NCBI RefSeq assembly: GCF_018130785.1
Contig: NZ_JAFCJT010000004.1
Location: 174,501-238,500 of the forward strand
Direction of reading: 5' to 3'
Source: Bradyrhizobium liaoningense
GTDB lineage: Bacteria > Pseudomonadota > Alphaproteobacteria > Rhizobiales > Xanthobacteraceae
DNA: 64,000 nt
The position numbers and the translations under genes are program-made. Below the pieces are notes generated by a model. That model saw only the letters and a program-made list of their open reading frames with translations, did not search any database and had not been told where the DNA came from. Shown in pieces: positions 9,969 to 18,659 of the stretch. How positions within the stretch are numbered: position 1 is the first letter of the stretch; the number at the start of each line of letters is the position of its first letter.

Positions 9969-11387
9969 CTACGCCACGGACATGTTCAGCGGCGGCGCGA
10001 CGTGGTCCGGCAGCGGACATACGTAAGGCGTCTTGGCCGTCCGCTTCTGAAGGTCCGCCTTCGCGGCCTTTATCAGCTCGACATCCGTCAAAGCCTTGAT
10101 GCCGATACCGGCCATCGCCTTGGCCGCCTGCACCATCGCCTTGTGGGCATGTCCGCTCTTGCCCTGCGCCACCACCTGCCAGGTGTGGAACGGCGTGCCG
10201 ATTGCAACCGTCGGTGCATGGACCTGCACGGTCGGCACCACCCAGCTCACGTCGCCGACGTCGGTCGAGCCGACCAGCGGGTTTCGCTTGGCATCGAGCG
10301 GCACCAGGAAGTCGGCCAGCGGCCGATCGGTCGGCTCCATGCCGATCGCGTAATAGACCGACGCGATGTCCTTGTCGCTGAGCGTCGCGCGGATCTGGCC
10401 GGCAAAACCCTTGTCGGCGTCGTCGAAATGCGGCGGCCCCAGCTCTTCCATCACCCGGTGAAGCGCTTGCTCCAGCGGCGTATTCGGCAGGATGTTGGAG
10501 ACCGCCGAGATGATCTTCATCTCGACCTTGGTCTCGGTCATCAACGCCGCGCCTTCTGCGATCTTGCTGACGCGTCCGACCAGCTCGTTCATTCCGGGCA
10601 GATCGCGGGCGCGGATCGAATAGCGCACGCGCGCATGCGCCTGCACCACGTTGGGAGCGATGCCACCGGTGTCGAGCAGGGCGTAATGCACGCGCGCGTC
10701 GCTCGGCATGTGCTCGCGCATGTAGTTCACGCCGACATTCATCAGCTCGACCGCGTCGAGCGCGGAGCGGCCGAGATGGGGCGAGGCCGCCGCATGCGAG
10801 GTGCGGCCGGTGAAGATGAAGTCGGCGCGGGTGTTGGCGAGCGACGGCGTCACGGCCACTTCCCAGAAGCTGTGCGGATGCCAGGTGATGGCGATGTCGG
10901 CGTCTTCAAACGCGCCCGAGCGCACCATGAAGGCTTTTGCCGCGCCGCCCTCTTCGGCCGGGCAGCCATAATAGCGCACGCGGCCCGGCACCTTGTTCTC
11001 GGCGAGCCAGTCCTTCACCGCGGTCGCGGCGAGCAGCGCCGCGGAACCGAGCAGATTGTGGCCGCAACCATGGCCGTGGCCGCCGCTCTCGACCGGGCGG
11101 TGTTCCGCGACGCCCGCCTCCTGGCTGAGGCCCGGCAGCGCGTCATATTCCCCCATGAACGCAATGACCGGACCGCCCTCGCCCCACTCGCCCATCAGCG
11201 CGGTCGGGATGCCCGCGACGTTCTCGGTGATACGGAAACCCTGGTGGCGCAGCTCGGCGAGATGCTCGGCGGCGGACCGCGCCTCGGTGTAGCACACCTC
11301 CGGCATGCCCCAGACCCTGTCGCTGAGGTCGATGAAACGCGCCTTGATCGTGTCGACGCCACGCCAGATGTCGCTGCGGTTATCCAT
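9969..11387 (-). CDS. M20 family amidohydrolase (AbgB-like)
   Basis: This 472-aa metal-dependent hydrolase belongs to the M20D/AbgB group, which splits amides such as p-aminobenzoyl-glutamate or N-acyl amino acids. Metal-binding signatures are visible as FMGEYDALPG, GHGHGCGHNLLG and CPAEEGGAAK. The dimerisation domain lies in the middle third. The start was set at MDNRSDIW (11387). MKLLTIAA at 11441 is an alternative with a comparable ribosome site. It is transcribed toward the peptide importer with a 260-base gap, so it may have its own promoter while feeding on the same solute. Confidence 0.88.
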   Translation of the reverse strand: MDNRSDIWRGVDTIKARFIDLSDRVWGMPEVCYTEARSAAEHLAELRHQGFRITENVAGIPTALMGEWGEGGPVIAFMGEYDALPGLSQEAGVAEHRPVESGGHGHGCGHNLLGSAALLAATAVKDWLAENKVPGRVRYYGCPAEEGGAAKAFMVRSGAFEDADIAITWHPHSFWEVAVTPSLANTRADFIFTGRTSHAAASPHLGRSALDAVELMNVGVNYMREHMPSDARVHYALLDTGGIAPNVVQAHARVRYSIRARDLPGMNELVGRVSKIAEGAALMTETKVEMKIISAVSNILPNTPLEQALHRVMEELGPPHFDDADKGFAGQIRATLSDKDIASVYYAIGMEPTDRPLADFLVPLDAKRNPLVGSTDVGDVSWVVPTVQVHAPTVAIGTPFHTWQVVAQGKSGHAHKAMVQAAKAMAGIGIKALTDVELIKAAKADLQKRTAKTPYVCPLPDHVAPPLNMSVA

Positions 11388-11672
11388 GCTTCGGTCCGTG
11401 ATCTCTTGGTCAAACGAAGCGGCAATGGTTAGCAGCTTCATTGCACCCCGCCTAGCACCTCGCGGGACAGCAGCCATGCGGCCGGTGCCGGATCGCGCGG
11501 CCGGTTGCCGCTTGTGCAGGCGTTCCTGTGCCTGTCGAAGATTTCACGCGGCGTTCTCCGGAATAATTGGGGAGCGAGGCTTTCAAGACGGCCTCCTCCG
11601 GCCTAAATTATGCGTGCTTCGCGCGTCGTTCCGCTAGCAAGGCGGAGCAATGCTCTCAGCCAGGAGAACTCC

Positions 11673-12644
11673 ATGCCCGCCCTGACCGAATGGAGAGTGC
11701 CGCCGGCCAATCAACCGCGCGCGAGCGATTACGGCTTCGATCTCGACCGCGCGCTCGCGTCCGTCGTCGGCCTGCACGCCATCATTCCGCCCGACGCCTT
11801 CAGCGCCGAAACGCTGGGCACCGAACGCGCCGGCAACGGCGTCGTGATCGACAACGGGCTGGTGCTGACCATCGGCTATCTCATCACCGAAGCAGAGTCC
11901 GTGTGGCTGCACCTCGGAGACGGGCGCGTGGTGGAAGGGCATGTGCTCGGCTTCGATGCCACCACCGGCTTCGGGCTGGTGCAGGCGCTCGGCAAGCTCG
12001 ACGTCGAACCCTTGCCGTTCGGCACCTCGGCCGAAACCCGGATCGGCGACCGCGTCGTGGTCGGCGGCGCCGGCGGACGCACGCGCTCGGTCGCAAGCCA
12101 GATCGTGGCCAAGCAGGAATTCGCCGGCTACTGGGAATATCTGCTGGACGAGGCCATCTTCACCTATCCCGCACACCCGAACTGGGGCGGCACGGCGCTG
12201 CTCAACGAGCGCGGCGAGCTGATCGGCATCGGCTCGCTCCAGCTCGAGCGCGAACGCGACGGCAAGGCCGAGCATGTCAACATGATCGTGCCGATCGACC
12301 TGCTGAAACCGGTCCTGGACGATCTGCGCAAGTTCGGCCGCGTCAACAAGCCGGGGCGGCCCTGGCTCGGGCTCTACTCGACAGAGATCGACAACCGGGT
12401 GGTGGTGATCGGGATCTCCGCCAACGGCCCGGCCGCGCTCGCCGAACTCAAGACCGGCGACGTCATCCTCGCGGTCGACGGCGAGAAGATCACGAGCCAG
12501 ACCGCATTCTACAAGAAAATGTGGGCGCTCGGCGCCGCCGGCGTCGACGTGCCGCTCACCGTGCATCATGAAGGCGTCACCTTCGACGTCACGGTGACGT
12601 CGACCGACCGCTTCAAGCTGTTGAAGGCGCCGAAGCTGCACTGA
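11673..12644 (+). CDS. Trypsin-fold S1C/HtrA-like protein with PDZ domain, catalytic triad lost
   Basis: The 323-aa protein aligns with the DegP/HtrA layout: a trypsin-like domain at about residues 30-230 and a PDZ domain at about 240-315 (GPAALAELKTGDVILAVDG). The three catalytic positions are not those of a protease. The His site (usually TNNHVV) reads TIGYLI with Tyr69. The Asp site (TDLAVL) reads TTGFGL with Gly100. The Ser site (GNSGGP) reads PNWGGT with Trp171. It is probably a peptide-binding or scaffold protein. No signal peptide is seen, so it is probably cytoplasmic. The ribosome site AGGAG supports the start. The esterase gene 35 bases downstream is likely co-transcribed. Confidence 0.85.
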   Translation: MPALTEWRVPPANQPRASDYGFDLDRALASVVGLHAIIPPDAFSAETLGTERAGNGVVIDNGLVLTIGYLITEAESVWLHLGDGRVVEGHVLGFDATTGFGLVQALGKLDVEPLPFGTSAETRIGDRVVVGGAGGRTRSVASQIVAKQEFAGYWEYLLDEAIFTYPAHPNWGGTALLNERGELIGIGSLQLERERDGKAEHVNMIVPIDLLKPVLDDLRKFGRVNKPGRPWLGLYSTEIDNRVVVIGISANGPAALAELKTGDVILAVDGEKITSQTAFYKKMWALGAAGVDVPLTVHHEGVTFDVTVTSTDRFKLLKAPKLH

Positions 12645-12679
12645 CAAGATCGACATGACATCAGGCAAGGAAAGCGGCG

Positions 12680-13750
12680 ATGAGCGAGGCCGTCGTTGAC
12701 GACATCGTGACCGTGCTGCCGCCGCTGCTCAATGCGCTGGAAGCACTCGGCTTCTTCACCCGGCATCTGCATCCGCCGGCCTTTGCCTCGGTGATGAATG
12801 CGATCGGCACGCCAGACGAGGCGCTGCAAGCGACGCACGCTGCGATCGGCACCTGGCCCGAGCAGTTCACCGGGCTGCGCGAGCGGCTCGACCGCGCCTG
12901 CAACGAGACGCTCGCTGCCTTTGCCGGCATACGCGAGGTCGAGCGCGGCAATGGCGATCTCGTCGCGGTCTTCCGCGCGCTGCGCCATCTGCCTCGCGCA
13001 CAGGAGGCGCTGTATTCGCTGTCGACCCAGTTTCCGCCGGTAAGCTGCTTCTTCCTCAACGCCGCCAATCGCGAGAATGACGATCTGCTGGCGCGGCTGG
13101 AAGCCGGCGCGGGCGAACACACCGGCATCTTCCACGACCACAATGAGCCCGGCAGCCGCGGCGGCTTCTCGGTCTATGTGCCGGAATATTATTCGCCGGA
13201 GCGCGCCATGCCGCTGGTGATGGCGCTGCATGGCGGCAGCGGCAACGGCCGCGGCTTTCTCTGGAGCTGGCTCCGCGACGCCCGCAGCCTTGGCGCGATC
13301 CTGGTGGCGCCGACCGCGACCGGCCCGACATGGGCTCTGATGGGCGACGATAGCGACACGCCGAACCTCATGCGCATTCTCGACACGGTGCGCAGCCGCT
13401 GGACCATCGACGCCTCGCGCCTGCTGCTGACAGGCATGAGTGACGGCGGCACCTTCTGCTACGTCACCGGGCTCGACGGCGCCTCGCCCTTCACGCATCT
13501 CGCGCCGGTGTCGGCGACCTTCCATCCGCTTATGGCGGAGATGGCGGACGCCGCGCGCCTGCAAGGACTGCCGATCTTCATCACCCACGGCAAGCTCGAC
13601 TGGATGTTTCCAGTGCAGACCGCGCGCCAGACGCAGGCGGCCCTCTCCGCCGCCGGCGCCGACGTCATCTATCGCGAGATCGACGACCTCAGCCACACCT
13701 ATCCGCGTGAGATCAACGCGGAGCTGTTGGAGTGGCTGAACGGCGGATGA
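12680..13750 (+). CDS. Alpha/beta-hydrolase, phospholipase/carboxylesterase type
   Basis: This 356-aa protein has a helical N-terminal region of about 150 residues followed by an alpha/beta-hydrolase fold. The oxyanion region is ALHGGSGNGRGF, the nucleophile elbow is TGMSDGG (Ser254), the acid is in HGKLDWMFP, and the His is in LSHTYP, so the triad is complete. The family covers phospholipase/carboxylesterase and feruloyl-type esterases. The real substrate is unknown. No signal peptide is apparent. It sits 35 bases after the inactive protease-like gene and probably shares its transcript. Confidence 0.85.
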   Translation: MSEAVVDDIVTVLPPLLNALEALGFFTRHLHPPAFASVMNAIGTPDEALQATHAAIGTWPEQFTGLRERLDRACNETLAAFAGIREVERGNGDLVAVFRALRHLPRAQEALYSLSTQFPPVSCFFLNAANRENDDLLARLEAGAGEHTGIFHDHNEPGSRGGFSVYVPEYYSPERAMPLVMALHGGSGNGRGFLWSWLRDARSLGAILVAPTATGPTWALMGDDSDTPNLMRILDTVRSRWTIDASRLLLTGMSDGGTFCYVTGLDGASPFTHLAPVSATFHPLMAEMADAARLQGLPIFITHGKLDWMFPVQTARQTQAALSAAGADVIYREIDDLSHTYPREINAELLEWLNGG

Positions 13751-13832
13751 ACGGGGCGTCCTTACCTGCGCCGTACTGCCGCGGAACCATCACTCCGGGC
13801 CGACGTTATCGCCCGTCACCGGAGGTTCGCAG

Positions 13833-14039
13833 ATGCAGACTTTTTTCGGAATGATTTTGGGCGCGCTGCTGCTCGGTTGCGGTGTGTACGTCTATGACTC
13901 CATGCAGACGTCGTCGGTCGCCAATGGCGAGGTCGCGACGACCAATCGCACTATCGTGAACTGGGATGTCGCCAAGGCCGATTGGGACGCGCTGCGCGAT
14001 CGCGCGCACAAGGACTGGGTCCGCATCTCGTCGAAGTAA
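13833..14039 (+). CDS. Small membrane-anchored protein of unknown function
   Basis: This 68-aa protein starts with a hydrophobic helix (MQTFFGMILGALLLGCGVYVY) followed by a short polar tail rich in Trp and Asp. The Cys at residue 17 lies inside the helix and is not a clear lipobox. A ribosome site GGAGG sits nine bases upstream, and a strong hairpin terminator follows the stop. No family is recognised. Confidence 0.7.
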   Translation: MQTFFGMILGALLLGCGVYVYDSMQTSSVANGEVATTNRTIVNWDVAKADWDALRDRAHKDWVRISSK

Positions 14040-14057
14040 CGACGCCGTATCATGAAC

Positions 14058-14090
14058 AAGGCGCCGTCGCGGGTTCGCGGCGGCGCCTTT
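14058..14090. terminator. Bidirectional hairpin terminator
   Basis: A 13-bp inverted repeat, starting AAGGCGCC and ending GGCGCCTT with one G-T wobble, encloses a GGGTTC loop. It lies between two convergent genes (stop at 14039 on plus, stop at 14119 on minus), so it probably serves both. Confidence 0.7.
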
Positions 14091-14118
14091 GTGTTGACGG
14101 CGATCGACGCGGCTCGCG

Positions 14119-14778
14119 TCAGTTCATCTTGGCCTTGCGGGCATCGGCGATGACCTGCTCGAACTCGGTCATGCTGAGCACGCCCGGCACGCGGTATTTG
14201 CCGACGATGAAGGAGGGGGTACCGCGGAAGCCGAAGGCTTCGGCCTGCTCGTTGTTGCGCTTGAGGACGGCGTCGATGTCCTTGGCGCGGTCGGTGAGAT
14301 CGCGCTTCAGGCGGTCCATGTCGACGCCGGCGGCCGCGAGCAGCTCGTTGATGCGCGGCTCCGTCAGGCGCGAGCTGACTCCCATCATGGCGTCATGCGC
14401 CTGATGGTATTTGTCCTGGAATTTTGCCGCGAGCGCGATCCGCGCCGCGGTGACCGAGACCGGCCCGAGGATCGGCCAGTCCTTCATCACCAGCCTTACC
14501 TTGCCATCGTCCTGGACGACCTGGCGCAGCTCCGGCTCGAGCTTGCGGCAATAGGGACAATTGTAGTCTGACCATTCGATAATGCTGATGTTGCCGTCGG
14601 GATTACCGGCGACGGGAACATCGGGGTCGCGCAGCACCTTGGCTTCGGTCAGCACCTCGTCATCGCTGGCGGCCGCGCGCGCCGAAGTGATCCTGCCCGC
14701 CGCAAGGGCACCCGCCCCGATCAGCGTCAGCGCCGCACGCCGCGTCGCCACGAGGCCCTTGTTCCTGAATCCAGCCAT
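14119..14778 (-). CDS. DsbA-family thiol-disulfide oxidoreductase
   Basis: This 219-aa exported protein has an N-terminal signal peptide with an RR pair and an Ala-rich end (ITSARAAA). A thioredoxin-fold DsbA/Com1-like domain follows, with the active site CPYC at residues 74-77 (SDYNCPYCRKLE). The cis-proline loop is visible as GFRGTPSFIVG. It should oxidise or shuffle disulfides in the periplasm. A DsbB gene is present at 18758 and could re-oxidise it. It stands alone and is convergent with the small membrane-protein gene. Confidence 0.9.
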   Translation of the reverse strand: MAGFRNKGLVATRRAALTLIGAGALAAGRITSARAAASDDEVLTEAKVLRDPDVPVAGNPDGNISIIEWSDYNCPYCRKLEPELRQVVQDDGKVRLVMKDWPILGPVSVTAARIALAAKFQDKYHQAHDAMMGVSSRLTEPRINELLAAAGVDMDRLKRDLTDRAKDIDAVLKRNNEQAEAFGFRGTPSFIVGKYRVPGVLSMTEFEQVIADARKAKMN

Positions 14779-14839
14779 ATCTCGTCCCGTTTCGGTCCCA
14801 TCGCCGCAGATACGGTTCGGGACCGGGAATTGTTACGCG

Positions 14840-15349
14840 TCATATAGAGCCTTGCGCACGCGATGTCATCGCCTGGGCGCGGATCGCGGCCGGCGTTTGC
14901 GAAGCCGCAGCGCGGGGCAGCATCGCCATCAGCGTCCCGGTCATGGTGGCGATCAGCGTGGTGTTGCCCTCGTGCTCGGCAAAGGCCCTGGCCTCGCAGA
15001 AAGTGAGCGTGCGGCCGGGCTTGACCACCTCGGCCTTGAAGACGAAGCGCGCGCCGCGGGCGGGCGCGAGCAGCGTGGTCTTGAACTCGACGGTCAGGAT
15101 GTCGGCTTCACGCGGCATCAGGGTGAAGGCGGCGACGCCGCAGGCATTGTCGAGGCCTGCGGTGATGATGCCGGCATGGACAAAACCGTTCTGCTGCGTG
15201 AAGGCAGCCGAATGCAGCATTGCCAATTCAACCTCGCCCGGCGCCAGGCGGACGATCACGATGCCGAGCGTGCGCATCGCCGGCTGGCCGTCGAACATGG
15301 CAATGGCCGCGGCACGATAGCCCGGATTTTTCGGCTCGAAAGCGGCCAT
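14840..15349 (-). CDS. PaaI-type hotdog thioesterase
   Basis: This 169-aa protein has the hotdog thioesterase pattern of the PaaI family, with QNGFVHAGIITAGLDNACG covering the catalytic helix region. It should cleave acyl-CoA esters in the cytoplasm. The acyl group is unknown. It ends the two-gene operon begun by the other thioesterase, three bases away, which is divergent from the TetR gene and controlled by the operators at 15816-15866. Confidence 0.85.
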   Translation of the reverse strand: MAAFEPKNPGYRAAAIAMFDGQPAMRTLGIVIVRLAPGEVELAMLHSAAFTQQNGFVHAGIITAGLDNACGVAAFTLMPREADILTVEFKTTLLAPARGARFVFKAEVVKPGRTLTFCEARAFAEHEGNTTLIATMTGTLMAMLPRAAASQTPAAIRAQAMTSRAQGSI

Positions 15350-15352
15350 GGC

Positions 15353-15778
15353 TCAGGCCTCGGCCGGCTCGGCAAGGTGCTTCAGAGCAACCGCGCGGAT
15401 CGCATCGGTGAACGGCGCCGATTTGCGCTGGCCGCGGTCCATGTGCACGCCGGTGATCTCGCAGAACGCCGCGATCTCGCCGCTCTCGGCATTCGTCATG
15501 TCGTGCCGGAAGCGGATCGACTTGTCGCGGACCTCGAGCAAATGGCTGCGGACCTCGATGATGTCGCCGGCGAGCAGCTCCCGCTTGTAGGTGATGTTCT
15601 GCTGCACGGCGGCCATGCCGCGGCCGGACGAGCGCAGATAGCTCGGCGTCAGCCCGAGGCGGGCGAACAGGTTCCAGTTGGCCTCGTCGAATTTGCCGAC
15701 ATACCACATGATGTTCATGTGGCCGACGTGATCGCACTGCCACGGATAGACCGTGCCGCGATAGGTCGCCTCCTGCAT
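15353..15778 (-). CDS. 4-hydroxybenzoyl-CoA-type acyl-CoA thioesterase
   Basis: This 141-aa hotdog enzyme has the family active-site segment CDHVGHMNIMWYVGKFDEA near the N-terminus, with Asp16 as the likely catalytic acid. It belongs to the 4HBT/YbgC group that hydrolyses short or aromatic acyl-CoAs. It is the first gene of a two-thioesterase operon, divergent from a TetR regulator with operator-like palindromes in the shared promoter. That arrangement suggests induction by an acyl-CoA or a related toxic acid. Confidence 0.87.
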   Translation of the reverse strand: MQEATYRGTVYPWQCDHVGHMNIMWYVGKFDEANWNLFARLGLTPSYLRSSGRGMAAVQQNITYKRELLAGDIIEVRSHLLEVRDKSIRFRHDMTNAESGEIAAFCEITGVHMDRGQRKSAPFTDAIRAVALKHLAEPAEA

Positions 15779-15815
15779 CGCAATTCCTCCTGCCGTTTTT
15801 CCGCCTTCCGGTCAT

Positions 15816-15833
15816 TGATACGGTAGCGTATCA
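15816..15833. promoter_or_regulatory. TetR operator O1
   Basis: The near-perfect palindrome TGATACGGTAGCGTATCA lies 38 bases upstream of the thioesterase start. It shares its arms (GATACG/CGTATC) with O2. The two centres are 35 bases apart in the shared promoter region of the divergent regulator and thioesterase genes. Confidence 0.75.
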
Positions 15834-15852
15834 GCACCTGCTCGCGTTAGCA

Positions 15853-15866
15853 ATACGGTACCGTAT
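15853..15866. promoter_or_regulatory. TetR operator O2
   Basis: The perfect 14-bp palindrome ATACGGTACCGTAT lies 24 bases upstream of the TetR start codon and matches the arms of O1. The position fits autorepression of the regulator together with control of the divergent thioesterase operon. Confidence 0.75.
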
Positions 15867-15889
15867 CAAGAACCGGTGAGGCTTTTTTC

Positions 15890-16438
15890 ATGAGCGACGG
15901 CAAGGGCGATGTCTGGGTCGAGGCAGGGTTTGCGGAGCTCGCCCGCTCGGGGATCGAGGGCGTGCGGGTCGAGGTGCTCGCAAAGAACCTCGGCGTCACC
16001 AAGGGCGGCTTCTACCGCCGCTTCGCCGACCGTGCCGCGCTGCTCGATACCATGCTGGAACGCTGGCGTGAGGGACGTTCCGCGTCGATCGCGCAGCAGA
16101 CGAGCCTCGACGGGCAGGAGCCTCGCGAGCGGCTGAAGGCGGTGATCCAGCTCTATTCCGAGCGGCTCAATCCGGAGGGCATGGCGATCGAGCTCGCGAT
16201 CCGGCAGTGGGCCCGCTCGGACGAACACGCCGCGGCGGCAGTCGCGAGCGTGGACGCGGCGCGGCTCAAGCACGTCGCCGAACTCTATCGCGCGACCGGC
16301 CTCGAGGCCGAGGCGGCCGAGGCGCAGGCCTTCCTGTTCTACTGCTTCATCTTCGGCCAGAGTTTGCTGTTCGTCGAGCGCGGTCCGCGCAAACGCTCGC
16401 AGCTCGTGGCGAAGTCGGCCGAGAAGCTGCTCGGCTAG
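15890..16438 (+). CDS. TetR family transcriptional regulator
   Basis: This 182-aa repressor has the TetR helix-turn-helix at about residues 23-46 (VEVLAKNLGVTKGGFYRRF) and an all-helical ligand-binding C-terminal part. It is divergent from two hotdog thioesterases. Two copies of an ATACGG/CCGTAT palindrome lie in the intergenic region, so it very probably represses both itself and the thioesterases and is released by an acyl-CoA or acid. A terminator hairpin follows immediately. Confidence 0.9.
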   Translation: MSDGKGDVWVEAGFAELARSGIEGVRVEVLAKNLGVTKGGFYRRFADRAALLDTMLERWREGRSASIAQQTSLDGQEPRERLKAVIQLYSERLNPEGMAIELAIRQWARSDEHAAAAVASVDAARLKHVAELYRATGLEAEAAEAQAFLFYCFIFGQSLLFVERGPRKRSQLVAKSAEKLLG

Positions 16439-16442
16439 CGAA

Positions 16443-16467
16443 ATGGCCGGAGCCTGGCTCCGGCCAT
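16443..16467. terminator. Hairpin terminator between convergent genes
   Basis: A perfect 11-bp inverted repeat (ATGGCCGGAGC, loop CTG, GCTCCGGCCAT) begins four bases after the TetR stop and 17 bases before the stop of the convergent gene. Confidence 0.7.
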
Positions 16468-16483
16468 CGCATCATGTCGAAGC

Positions 16484-16966
16484 TCAGGCGGCGCCCTTCA
16501 GCTTCTTGTTGCACTCGCTGTAATAGCCGCCGCCCTTCTCGATCCACTTCATGCCGCCATTGCCGTTGGTGGTCTTGTTGGCGTTGTACTGGTCGACGCA
16601 GGTGTGGAGGCGCGCCTTGCCGGCGGTCTCCTTGGCGTATTTCGGGTCGACCGCATTCGGATAGATCGCGGGTCCGGCCGGCAGGGTCGGTGCCGCAGCG
16701 GGGGCCGCCTCCTTCTTCGCCTGCTTCGGCTCGGCGGGCGCAGCCGGAGCCGCCGCAGTCGGCGCAGCGGCCGGCGTCGCGTCCGCACCGCACTGGGCCT
16801 TGCGGAAGTCATTCCACTTCGTGGTGCCGAGCGAGCCGTCCTTCTTGGCGGCCTGGTACTTGGCGCTGCACTCCTGCGAGGTCAGCGCCTGCGCCGGCGC
16901 ACTCGCCACCAGCGCGGCAAAGCCCGTCAACGCAACCGCACACAGCAATTTTGATTGAATGGTCAT
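16484..16966 (-). CDS. Periplasmic Cys-containing protein of unknown function
   Basis: This 160-aa protein has a Sec signal peptide ending near AQALT, then two similar short Cys-containing modules (SQECSAKYQAAKKDG and HTCVDQYNANKTT). They are separated by an Ala/Pro/Lys-rich linker of about 45 residues. The architecture suggests two small helical modules on a flexible linker in the periplasm. The next gene encodes a related-looking small exported PsiF protein on the opposite strand. Confidence 0.7.
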   Translation of the reverse strand: MTIQSKLLCAVALTGFAALVASAPAQALTSQECSAKYQAAKKDGSLGTTKWNDFRKAQCGADATPAAAPTAAAPAAPAEPKQAKKEAAPAAAPTLPAGPAIYPNAVDPKYAKETAGKARLHTCVDQYNANKTTNGNGGMKWIEKGGGYYSECNKKLKGAA

Positions 16967-17170
16967 CCTTGGGTCCTCCTCCTTGGTCTTCCCCGACGGA
17001 AGTGAAACGAGGATTGCTATCCTAGCGTGCCGCCCGCTCGCGACAAGGAAGCGATGGCTCCTGCCGCCAAAATATAGTGATCCGCCCGGTTCAGATTATT
17101 CATGTCGCGTTCAGCAAGGCGAGCCGACGTTCTCAACCCTCCGCAATTCTCGCAAGAAGAGTGCACCACC

Positions 17171-17458
17171 ATGACCTTCACGTCTCGCCTCGCCGTCGTT
17201 GCCCTCGCCTCCCTGCTCGCCACCGGCACCGCCTTCGCGCAGACGGCCGCGCCGGCTGCCAAGACCGACGCCAAGACCACAACCGCCGCCGCCCCCGCCG
17301 ACAAGAAGGCGCCGAAGGAGCGTTCGGCCGAGTCGCTCGAATGCTCCAAGCAGGCGGACGCCAAGGCACTGAAGGGCAAGGAGCGCAAAAAATTTCGCCG
17401 TGAGTGCATGAAGGAAGCGAAGGCCGGCACCGCCGCCCCCGCAGCCGACAAGAAGTAA
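17171..17458 (+). CDS. PsiF-repeat small periplasmic protein
   Basis: This 95-aa protein has a signal peptide ending at AFAQ, an Ala/Lys-rich linker, and one PsiF repeat near the C-terminus (SLECSKQADAKALKGKERKKF followed by RECMKEAK). PsiF was named as phosphate-starvation inducible in E. coli, and its role is unknown. A start at 17171 with GAAGAG upstream gives a proper signal peptide. The longer in-frame version does not. Confidence 0.8.
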   Translation: MTFTSRLAVVALASLLATGTAFAQTAAPAAKTDAKTTTAAAPADKKAPKERSAESLECSKQADAKALKGKERKKFRRECMKEAKAGTAAPAADKK

Positions 17459-17559
17459 ATCCGTCACACTACGGTTTGCGAGCATCCGTGAGAGGCGCGC
17501 GCATTGCGGCATGACGAGCCTGCAATTGTGCGCCTCTCGCCGATTTGCGATAAGGTGGC

Positions 17560-18645
17560 GTGAAGCAAATCACCGCCTCCCTGCCGTTCGAATGGCCAAG
17601 CCGTGCCAAGATCTTGAGCACGGTGGAGACGCTCGTCATCGGCACCGTCGGAGGCCTCGTGTTTCTGGTCGCCGGACTTCCCGGGGGACTGATCTCGGGC
17701 TCGATGATCGCGGTCGGGATCGCCGCGATCGCCGGCCGCCAGCTGGCGCTGCCGCCGATCCTGACCCAGACCGTGCTGGTGCTGCTCGGCATTTCACTGG
17801 GCTCGGTCGTCTCGCGCCACCTGCTTCAACAGGTCAGCGCCTATCCCCTCACCATCGGCCTTCTTGCGCTCGCCACCTTCTGCTCGACCTTCGGCTCGAG
17901 CTACTATCTCCAGCGCATCCATGGCTGGGACCGCACCTCGGCCTTCCTCGCCGGCAGCCCCGGCGCACTGTCGCAGATTACGATCCTGGCGGTCGAGCGC
18001 GGCGCCGACCTGCCCGGCATCGCGGTGGTGCAGACCATGCGCGTCATCATCCTCACCGCGGCGCTGCCGATGGTGCTCGCGTTCGCGGGCGTGGCGCCCT
18101 CCGTCGCGCCGTCGCTGACGACGATGATCGCCTCGCCGCTCGACCTCGTGGCGCTGGGCGCGGCCTCGCTGGCTGCGGCGCTGCTGCTGCGGCTGATCAA
18201 GTTTCCGGCGAGCTGGATGTTCGGCGCGATGATCGCTTCCAGCGTGCTGCATGGCGCAGGCTGGGTCGAGGGCGGCCTGCCGAACTGGGTACGCGGGGTG
18301 GCGCTGATCGGCATCGGCGCGCTGATCGGCAGCCGTTTCGCGCGGATGCGGATCAAGACGCTCGCCGGCCACATCCATGCGGCGCTGGGCTCGTTTGCCG
18401 TGGCCATCGCCGTCTCGGCCATCTTCGTCGGCATCATCGCGCTCACCACGCAAGTGAAATTATCGGATGTCGTCGTCGCCTTCGCGCCGGGCGCGATGGA
18501 TGCGATGCTGGCCCTCGCGCTCACGCTGCACATCGACCCGATCTTCGTCGGCGCCCATCATTTGTCGCGCTTCGTGTTCGTGACGATCGCGACCCCGGGC
18601 ATCGTGCACCTGTTCGGCCGCACGCAGGACGATGTGGATGATTGA
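17560..18645 (+). CDS. AbrB-type multi-pass membrane protein
   Basis: This 361-aa integral membrane protein has the duplicated AbrB domain (Gly-rich helices such as GLPGGLISGSMIAVGIA and, in the second half, FPASWMFGAMIASSVLHG). Such proteins are often misnamed ammonia monooxygenase or AbrB regulators. They look like transporters, not DNA-binding proteins. The start is GTG at 17560 with AAGG upstream. The C-terminal HIDPIFVGAHHLSRF motif is characteristic of the family. It appears monocistronic and is followed by a REP-like palindrome. Confidence 0.82.
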   Translation: MKQITASLPFEWPSRAKILSTVETLVIGTVGGLVFLVAGLPGGLISGSMIAVGIAAIAGRQLALPPILTQTVLVLLGISLGSVVSRHLLQQVSAYPLTIGLLALATFCSTFGSSYYLQRIHGWDRTSAFLAGSPGALSQITILAVERGADLPGIAVVQTMRVIILTAALPMVLAFAGVAPSVAPSLTTMIASPLDLVALGAASLAAALLLRLIKFPASWMFGAMIASSVLHGAGWVEGGLPNWVRGVALIGIGALIGSRFARMRIKTLAGHIHAALGSFAVAIAVSAIFVGIIALTTQVKLSDVVVAFAPGAMDAMLALALTLHIDPIFVGAHHLSRFVFVTIATPGIVHLFGRTQDDVDD

Positions 18646-18659
18646 CGGGACACAGCTCC

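Noticed and set aside
9711..11432. A 573-codon plus-strand open frame
   Set aside because: It is antisense to the M20 amidohydrolase and has shadow-like composition. It is longer than the gene only because stop codons are rare in high-GC DNA.
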